Origin: an uncultured Pelagibacteraceae bacterium | Lineage (GTDB): Bacteria; Pseudomonadota; Alphaproteobacteria; Pelagibacterales; Pelagibacteraceae | Direction of reading: 5' to 3' | Length of the DNA: 64,000 nt | Assembly: GCA_902595115.1 (NCBI GenBank) | Contig: CACJOS010000005.1 | Coordinates: 1-64,000 of the forward strand | In this document: positions 57,930-64,000 of the stretch, piece after piece | How the letters are laid out: each line of letters opens with the position of its first letter | Position numbering within the stretch: the stretch's first letter is position 1 | The notes under the pieces: model-generated | The model's database searches: none | What the model saw: only the letters and a program-made list of their open reading frames with translations | Told to the model about the DNA's origin: nothing | Made by a program: the position numbers and the translations under genes

Positions 57930-59093
57930 TTATTTAGGAAATGGCAAAGAGGTAATAGTACCTTTTACTAATTTGCCGTCTAAGGTTTCTACTAAAACTT
58001 TTTGATTTTCTTTCCAATTATCTTTTGAAATCATAGAAAGACCTATATTTTTTTTTATTCTCGGTGAAAAAATTCCAGATGTAATTCTTCCAATAATTTT
58101 TTTACTTAGTGAAAGTACTGGCAAAAGCTTACCATTAGGTTTATAGGGTTTTCCACCAAACATAACCCCTCGCATTTTTTGTTTTAATCCACTTTTTTTA
58201 ATTTTTTCAAGAGCTTTTTTTCCAATGAAATCATGATCATCAAATTTACAATATTTTTCTAAATTACATTCGTAAGGATTATTTTCTTTAGTAAAATCGT
58301 TTCCATATGACATTAGCCCACCTTCTATTCTATCTATCAGATTAGGACATCCCGGTGAAATATTAAATTTTTTTCCAGCTTTCCAGATTGTGTCCCAAAG
58401 CTTTTGTCCCAAGTCTTTACTATCAAAATATTTTTCAAAACCTTTGAAGTAAATTTCAAAACCATCTTGTTTACTATAGCCTGATCTTGCTATTATTTGT
58501 TTGGTTCCCATAAAGTCAAATATTCTAAAATTGAAAAATTTTATTTTTCTTATTTCTTCTCCAAAAATGGATACAAGTAAATCTTCAGATTTTGGTCCTT
58601 GTACTGCTAATGGGTAAACATCTGGTTCTTTTATTTTAACATCCAAACCTAATCCAATTGCAATACCATTGGCCCAAAGCAATATATCAGAATCAGCAAT
58701 AGAAATCCAAAACATGTCATCATCTAATTTTAGGAGAACAGGATCATTAATCATACCTCCTTTTTCATTTAAGATTGGAATATAAAAGCATTTTCCAGTT
58801 TGCATTTTTTTTAATGGTCTTGGTGTTAACTTTTGAATAAGTTTAAAAGCATCTCTACCAGATATTTGAACCTGTCTTTGACAAGAAACATCCCATAGCT
58901 GAACATGTTTGCTTAAATGCCAATAATCTTGCTCTACAGTTTTTCTAAAACCTTTTGGTAAGAGCATATGATTGACAACAGTAAAATCTGACACACCTAA
59001 TTTTTCAACCCTATCAGTAAAAGGCGTACGTCTTATACGTCTTGACATATTTAATTTGATATTTTTTGATTTATGAACTGTTATTTTTCTCAT
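57930..59093 (-). CDS. GcvT-family aminomethyltransferase, DMSP demethylase (DmdA)-like
   Basis: SRRIRRTPFTDRVEKLGVSDFTVVNHMLLPKGF...HVQLWDVSCQRQVQISG...ISIADSDILLWANG...ARSGYSKQDGFEIYF...SPGCPNLIDRIEGGLMSYGNDF; start at ATG 59093 (or 59048) favoured. Confidence 0.7.
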   Translation of the reverse strand: MRKITVHKSKNIKLNMSRRIRRTPFTDRVEKLGVSDFTVVNHMLLPKGFRKTVEQDYWHLSKHVQLWDVSCQRQVQISGRDAFKLIQKLTPRPLKKMQTGKCFYIPILNEKGGMINDPVLLKLDDDMFWISIADSDILLWANGIAIGLGLDVKIKEPDVYPLAVQGPKSEDLLVSIFGEEIRKIKFFNFRIFDFMGTKQIIARSGYSKQDGFEIYFKGFEKYFDSKDLGQKLWDTIWKAGKKFNISPGCPNLIDRIEGGLMSYGNDFTKENNPYECNLEKYCKFDDHDFIGKKALEKIKKSGLKQKMRGVMFGGKPYKPNGKLLPVLSLSKKIIGRITSGIFSPRIKKNIGLSMISKDNWKENQKVLVETLDGKLVKGTITSLPFPK

Positions 59094-59097
59094 TAAT

Positions 59098-59433
59098 TTA
59101 TTTTGACCACCACACGGAATATCCGTTTGGTGCAATTATAACAGGTATATGATATTTTTTCTTAGGATTTTTCATATTAAACTTGATTACTATATCTGTA
59201 ACATTAGTTTTTTTTTTATAGTAATTTTGTATATTAAAAATAATTTCATATTTTAAGGAGGTATCTTTTTTTGTTAGAGAAAATTGTTTATAGATTCTCC
59301 CATGTTTATCTGTTTTAGATTGAAAAATTTTTCTTCTTGATCCATTTTTATTTATTTGATTTATAATTACTTTCACACCTGATGCATGTGAACCATCTGT
59401 TGAACTTAATAAGTGTGATGAAACTATTGCCAT
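59098..59433 (-). CDS. Transthyretin-like / 5-hydroxyisourate hydrolase-family protein with altered C terminus
   Basis: SSHLLSSTDGSHASGVKVII...TDKHGRIY...KKYHIPVIIAPNGYSVWWSK. Confidence 0.75.
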   Translation of the reverse strand: MAIVSSHLLSSTDGSHASGVKVIINQINKNGSRRKIFQSKTDKHGRIYKQFSLTKKDTSLKYEIIFNIQNYYKKKTNVTDIVIKFNMKNPKKKYHIPVIIAPNGYSVWWSK

Positions 59434-59436
59434 TTA

Positions 59437-61179
59437 TTATTCAATTGATGCTTTATCTCTCTTATTGCTTACTGCAGCTACAATCGGGCTGATAACTCCT
59501 TTAGCTTTTACATTTACACATGCAGTTTTTCCACTTGCCAGAGCTCTTTTCAGTGCTGGAGCAAGCTCTTCTCTTTTAAGGACAAGCTCACCATGACCTC
59601 CAAATCCTTCAAATATTTTATGAAAGGGAATATCTCTAAAATCAGTTGCAAAATGTTTTCCACTTTCAAACAACCTTTCTTGTTGTTGAGAAATACAATC
59701 TAACCCACCATTATTATCTATTACAACTACTATTGGCTTCTTTTCTTGAAAAGCTGCTTCAATAGATAAGCCTCCAGATAAAAAAGCCCCATCGCCACTT
59801 ATCAATACTACATTTGATTTTGGATTTAGATTTTTTGCAGAAAGTGCAAACGGAACTCCAACACCGAGCATACTAAAAGTTCCGGGATGTAAAATACCAC
59901 CAAGTTTTTTTCCTTTATGACCAGCAATATTAATTGCTATTTCAGACCAAAAATGAGTATTTCCACCATCTATCACCAACCAATCATTATCCTTCATTGC
60001 ATCTTGTACATCTAAAGCTAATTGGAGAGGATGAATTTTACCACCTTTTTTTTTTGCTTCGATTGTTTCTTTTTCAAGATCTTTTAAAGATTTATCAATC
60101 CATTTCTTTTTTCCCAATATGTTTTGCTCAATCCATTTACTGTCTAAATTCCATTTATTATTTACTTTTAATTTACTTAAAGTGTCCAAAAATACCCCTG
60201 GATCACACAGCATATTAATATCTGCAGCTCTATTTAATTCGATTTCTTCATGAGATCCATTTATACAAACAATTTTTGTAGATTTAGGAAATAGTGGGGG
60301 ATTCCCAAAATTCATCTGATTGTCAAGTCTTGTTCCAACCATTAAAATTAAGTCTGATTCATCAAACGCAAATTTTGAAGGGGGATATTGGTGTATATCT
60401 GCCAATCCCATGTACGATTTAGCTTCCTCCCCTAAAAGTTTTTGATGGTATGGAACATTAAAAATTGGAATATTTAAATTTTGACCTGCAGCTTCTAATT
60501 TCTTCTCAGAACCTGACCACCAGACACCATGGCCACCGATAAGCATCGGTTTTTTGGAATTCGACGCTAATTTTAAAACTTCACTCATTTGATTGGGGTC
60601 TGGCCAAGCAATATTTTTTATTTTTTTTGATTGAGAAAAAGGTCTTTCCTCTAATCCTGCATTTTCAGGAAAAGATGAAAACATTATATCAACTGGGACA
60701 CTTAAGTGAACTGCCCCCGGGTAACCATTTGTTGCTATTAAATAAGCTTTATCGACAAATTCACGAATTCTATTTCCATCAGTAATACTTGCGCTATATT
60801 TTGTTAATGGTTCAGCAATTTTGACATCATCAATTTCTTTAAATCCTCCTGCCCCCTGTCTTCTTAAACTACTTGATCCAGTTATGAAAATCACTGGAGA
60901 TCTTTCTCCCCATGCTTCCATCATAGATGGAACAGCATTTGCAAATCCCTCTGGCCCAACAAGACATACAGTAGGTTTTCTAGTAATTCTTGTGTGTCCA
61001 TCGGCAAGGTGCCCTGCAATCTGTTCATGAGGGCAGTTTATTACATCTATTTGACATTCCATTAACCCTTCTAATGCAGGATTGCAGAATCCACCTGATA
61101 AAGTGAAAACATTTTCTATACCTTTATCCCTTAAAGCTCTTGCAATTAGAGATCCACCTCTTATTTTTTTTTCTGACAT
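59437..61179 (-). CDS. Thiamine diphosphate-dependent enzyme (acetolactate synthase / benzoylformate decarboxylase superfamily)
   Basis: GIENVFTLSGGFCNPALEGL, PHEQIAGHLADGHTRIT, ISGDGAFLSGGLSIEAAFQEKKPIVVVIDNNGG. Confidence 0.88.
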   Translation of the reverse strand: MSEKKIRGGSLIARALRDKGIENVFTLSGGFCNPALEGLMECQIDVINCPHEQIAGHLADGHTRITRKPTVCLVGPEGFANAVPSMMEAWGERSPVIFITGSSSLRRQGAGGFKEIDDVKIAEPLTKYSASITDGNRIREFVDKAYLIATNGYPGAVHLSVPVDIMFSSFPENAGLEERPFSQSKKIKNIAWPDPNQMSEVLKLASNSKKPMLIGGHGVWWSGSEKKLEAAGQNLNIPIFNVPYHQKLLGEEAKSYMGLADIHQYPPSKFAFDESDLILMVGTRLDNQMNFGNPPLFPKSTKIVCINGSHEEIELNRAADINMLCDPGVFLDTLSKLKVNNKWNLDSKWIEQNILGKKKWIDKSLKDLEKETIEAKKKGGKIHPLQLALDVQDAMKDNDWLVIDGGNTHFWSEIAINIAGHKGKKLGGILHPGTFSMLGVGVPFALSAKNLNPKSNVVLISGDGAFLSGGLSIEAAFQEKKPIVVVIDNNGGLDCISQQQERLFESGKHFATDFRDIPFHKIFEGFGGHGELVLKREELAPALKRALASGKTACVNVKAKGVISPIVAAVSNKRDKASIE

Positions 61180-61180
61180 T

Positions 61181-62338
61181 TTAATATTTAAATTCTCTTA
61201 TAAATCTCTCAGCTATAATATCCGAAGATATATCTTTTATATCATTTAAACCTACTAATCCCAAGGCTGTACTAACTTCCTCTTTAATTATATCGACTAT
61301 TCTTTTCAACCCTTTAGCACCGTCAGCTCCAATACCATACATTAAAGGTCTACCAACCATTGTGAAATCAGCTCCAAGGGCTAATGCTCTTACAATATCA
61401 CTACCGCCTCTAATACCACTATCAAATATGATTGGAAAATCTTTTCCCAAAGAATTTCTTATCAAAGGAAGTACTTCAATTGATGCTGTTGCGCTATCTA
61501 ATTGTCTTCCACCATGATTTGAAACTTGTATAGCATCAGCTCCTTCTTCTTTAATTTTAATTGCATCTTCTGGAGACATCACGCCTTTTATAATAAGTTT
61601 TCCTTTCCATTTTTCTCGCACTCTTTTTAATGTATTCCAATCAGTGGATCCTCTACTTTCACCTCTATTAAATTTATTTCCTCGCTTCGATGTTTCATAA
61701 TTCATTGGCTTAGGAATTCCATATAGAAGTGTGCTTATTGACCAAAGTGGATGTGTAGCAAAATCAAAAAATTGTTTTGGGCCTAAATTAAACGGTACGG
61801 TAAAACCATTCTTATTATCTTTGGCTCTTCTAAATTGTATAGGGACATCAACAGTAAGAATTGCAACTTTATAACCTTTTTGATGACCTCTATCTAAAAG
61901 TTCCATAAGAAATTCTTCATCTTGAAAGTTGTATAATTGTAACCAACAATTTCCTTTAGAAAGATCATACATTTTTTCTAGTGAAGTTGATGATGCCATC
62001 GATACACATATTGGCACATTATTATTAACGCTTTCTTGCGCTAACATTACATCTGCACCTGGCCAAGTTAAATTACACATTCCCATTGGTGCAAAGCCAA
62101 ATGGTTGATCGTATTCGGAGCCTAAAAAACTTTTATTAATTTTTCTTTTTTCCACATTTCTGAGAACACGAGGTTGAAGTCTAATCTGATCTAAAGCTTT
62201 ACTATTATTTTCGCATAATTTTTCGTCTCCAGAAGCTCCATCCACAAAATCAAACATCATTCTTGGCATTCTTTTTCTAGCTAAATTACGAGCATCTTCA
62301 ATACTATGAATTCTTTTGCTTGGAAAAATATTACTCAT
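61181..62338 (-). CDS. FMN-dependent alpha-hydroxy-acid dehydrogenase (LldD/glycolate oxidase family)
   Basis: RMPRMMFDFVDGASGDE, VSNHGGRQLDSATASIEVLPLI, FDSGIRGGSDIVRALALGADFTMVGRP. Confidence 0.93.
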   Translation of the reverse strand: MSNIFPSKRIHSIEDARNLARKRMPRMMFDFVDGASGDEKLCENNSKALDQIRLQPRVLRNVEKRKINKSFLGSEYDQPFGFAPMGMCNLTWPGADVMLAQESVNNNVPICVSMASSTSLEKMYDLSKGNCWLQLYNFQDEEFLMELLDRGHQKGYKVAILTVDVPIQFRRAKDNKNGFTVPFNLGPKQFFDFATHPLWSISTLLYGIPKPMNYETSKRGNKFNRGESRGSTDWNTLKRVREKWKGKLIIKGVMSPEDAIKIKEEGADAIQVSNHGGRQLDSATASIEVLPLIRNSLGKDFPIIFDSGIRGGSDIVRALALGADFTMVGRPLMYGIGADGAKGLKRIVDIIKEEVSTALGLVGLNDIKDISSDIIAERFIREFKY

Positions 62339-63029
62339 TCGTTTTTTTTATATGATCATTTAATACAATTCTATTATTATTATCATCAATAAAATATGCA
62401 TTTCTATTTTTGCTTGAAGAACAAACAGAAGTTGGTTTACCGTTTATGAATAGAACAGCAACACCATCATCAATAGCTATACCATTAGGTATTTTTTTAT
62501 TCTTAATACTTAATTCAAATTCATAAATTCTATTTTTTTCAGACGCATGAGGTGTACAACTTCCTGATATAAAATTCATTCCTCTAAGGGGTTTATATCC
62601 ATCTCCTAGAGAATCTGTAAATATCCATTCAAACCAACAAACAGCACCAGCGCTAACACCTGATAAAATAATTCCTGAGTTATAAGCTTTTTCAAAATAT
62701 TTATACAATTTATTTGTCTGCCACAAATCTAGCATGAAGTTGGTATTTCCTCCTCCAACATAAATTATATCTTGATCCATTATCCAATTTGAGAAACCTT
62801 TTACTTTTGAACAAAGTTCAAAATGAGATAATTCAAGATTATATTTTTTTAATTCTTCATAATATATTTTAATTTTATTTAAATTATCTTTGCTTGCTGT
62901 AGGTAAAAATCCAAATTTAATTTTTCTATCGATTATTTGATTAATTACAAATTCATCTAAAAATTTGTCTGTTTGGTGTGTGAATCCGCCACCGCCTATA
63001 GATATAATTTTTTTCTCAACAATATCCAT
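62331..63029 (-). CDS. Peptidase S51 / peptidase E-like protein
   Basis: IIYVGGGNTNFMLDLW, GIILSGVSAGAVCWFEWIFTDS (nucleophile elbow GxSAG). Confidence 0.88.
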   Translation of the reverse strand: MDIVEKKIISIGGGGFTHQTDKFLDEFVINQIIDRKIKFGFLPTASKDNLNKIKIYYEELKKYNLELSHFELCSKVKGFSNWIMDQDIIYVGGGNTNFMLDLWQTNKLYKYFEKAYNSGIILSGVSAGAVCWFEWIFTDSLGDGYKPLRGMNFISGSCTPHASEKNRIYEFELSIKNKKIPNGIAIDDGVAVLFINGKPTSVCSSSKNRNAYFIDDNNNRIVLNDHIKKTNE

Positions 63030-63038
63030 TTAAAGAAA

Positions 63039-64000
63039 CTATTTTGTTTGAATTCCTGGCCAAGGTTCTGGCTTAGTTGGTATATTTTCTACTAAGCCCC
63101 TAACTATCTCATTTTTTTTATCGTACATTGGTAGACTGCAAATTTCACCTTTATAAATTTTTCCATCTGAACACTTCACATCTATTACTGAGCTAGGTCC
63201 AAATTGATCATTATTTAAATGTATAATTGCAACTCCACAAACTTGAAATGGCGACCATGTGCTTGATGTAACTCTTCCAATTACTTTGTTATTAGAAAAA
63301 ATATTTTCACCTTTTAGAGCCACACTTTCTTTAACTCTAAGGCCCCATGTTCTACATTTTTTTTCAAGACTCGATAAAGCTTTTTTTCCAATAAAATCTT
63401 TTTTATCTAAATCAACAAATTTACCAAGTCCAACAGAAAAAGGATTTGTATTCTTGTCAAAGTCTTGTCCTGCTGAAAGAAGACCTGCCTCTATTCTTCT
63501 TCCTCTAAAAGATGGTGTAGCTGTTAAAATCATGCCCATCTTTTTTCCTTCAGATAGAATTAAATCACCAATTTTCTCAGCGTTATTTTCAGGTCTAAAG
63601 TAAATCTCCCATCCAAGTTCGTTTGTAAATCCAGTCCTGCTTATTATAATCTTTTCACTGAATATTGTTACTTCTTTGCAATCAAAATAGTTCCATTTTT
63701 CTGCAATGTCTTCTTTTATTAATTTTGATAACAACTCCATTGATTTGGGACCTTGTATTTGACTTATCCAAACATTTGGATCAGATATTTTTACATTGTA
63801 ACCTTCGGCATTCGCTTTGTACCATGAAAAAAGATCTCCATCAGCTTGAGCAAACCAAAATTTATCCTCTTCTAATCTTAATAATATTCCATCAGTTATC
63901 ATTCCACCATCATGGTAACAAGCAAACTGATAAGAACATCTACCAACTTTCATTTTTGAAATATTTCTAGGGAAAATTTTTTCTAAAAATTTCAAAGAGT
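63039..64000 (-). CDS. GcvT-family (DmdA-like) protein, N terminus beyond the window
   Basis: KVGRCSYQFACYHDGGMITDGILLRLEEDKFWFAQADGDLFSWY...RIEAGLLSAGQDFDKNTNPFSVGLGKFVDLDKKDFIGKKAL. Confidence 0.8.
   Translation of the reverse strand, partial: SLKFLEKIFPRNISKMKVGRCSYQFACYHDGGMITDGILLRLEEDKFWFAQADGDLFSWYKANAEGYNVKISDPNVWISQIQGPKSMELLSKLIKEDIAEKWNYFDCKEVTIFSEKIIISRTGFTNELGWEIYFRPENNAEKIGDLILSEGKKMGMILTATPSFRGRRIEAGLLSAGQDFDKNTNPFSVGLGKFVDLDKKDFIGKKALSSLEKKCRTWGLRVKESVALKGENIFSNNKVIGRVTSSTWSPFQVCGVAIIHLNNDQFGPSSVIDVKCSDGKIYKGEICSLPMYDKKNEIVRGLVENIPTKPEPWPGIQTK

Noticed and set aside
63259-63603. Plus-strand ORFs within the minus-strand catabolic operon
   Set aside because: Antisense to well-supported enzyme genes; no independent coding evidence.

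Overview
The window is an AT-rich, gene-dense alphaproteobacterial segment. It looks Pelagibacterales/SAR11-like from its low GC, tiny intergenic gaps, DmdA-like proteins and LIV/Pot-type transporters; this taxonomic call is an inference. Main blocks: (1) 3' end of leuA, then the cell-shape operon mreB-mreC-mreD-mrdA-mrdB; (2) an amino-acid oxidase, EamA transporter and msrB; (3) an inverse-autotransporter-like barrel gene coupled to an exported unknown; (4) a large type IV pilus (T4P) locus (~12.1-34.9 kb): pilT, minor pseudopilins, pilY1, pilD, a fused pilM-pilN, pilO, pilP, lipoprotein secretin, pilB, pilC and two pilins. It is interleaved with an Rsb-type partner-switching module (two PP2C phosphatases if the CHASE2 protein is counted, one anti-sigma-type kinase, two STAS antagonists); (5) a TPR/barrel protein, a FecR-domain protein with a very long Lys-rich tail, and a CHASE2-PP2C phosphatase; (6) a LIV-type ABC transporter with a 22-aa micro-ORF; (7) a catabolic region with acetoacetyl-CoA synthetase, EutA/EutD-like enzymes, a PotABCD transporter, thiolase, two GcvT/DmdA-like proteins, a degenerate HIUase-like protein, a TPP enzyme and an FMN hydroxyacid oxidase. 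Strongest second-look signals: an array of eight TTGTGTTAGAG motifs in both orientations, with recurrent 21-bp phasing, in the large AT-rich gap before pilMN; an integrase-arm/AP2-like segment at the N terminus of the PilM-PilN fusion; and a perfect terminator hairpin that also encodes the prepilin leader of the second, ATG-less pilin. No tRNA, rRNA, CRISPR array or transposase was recognised.
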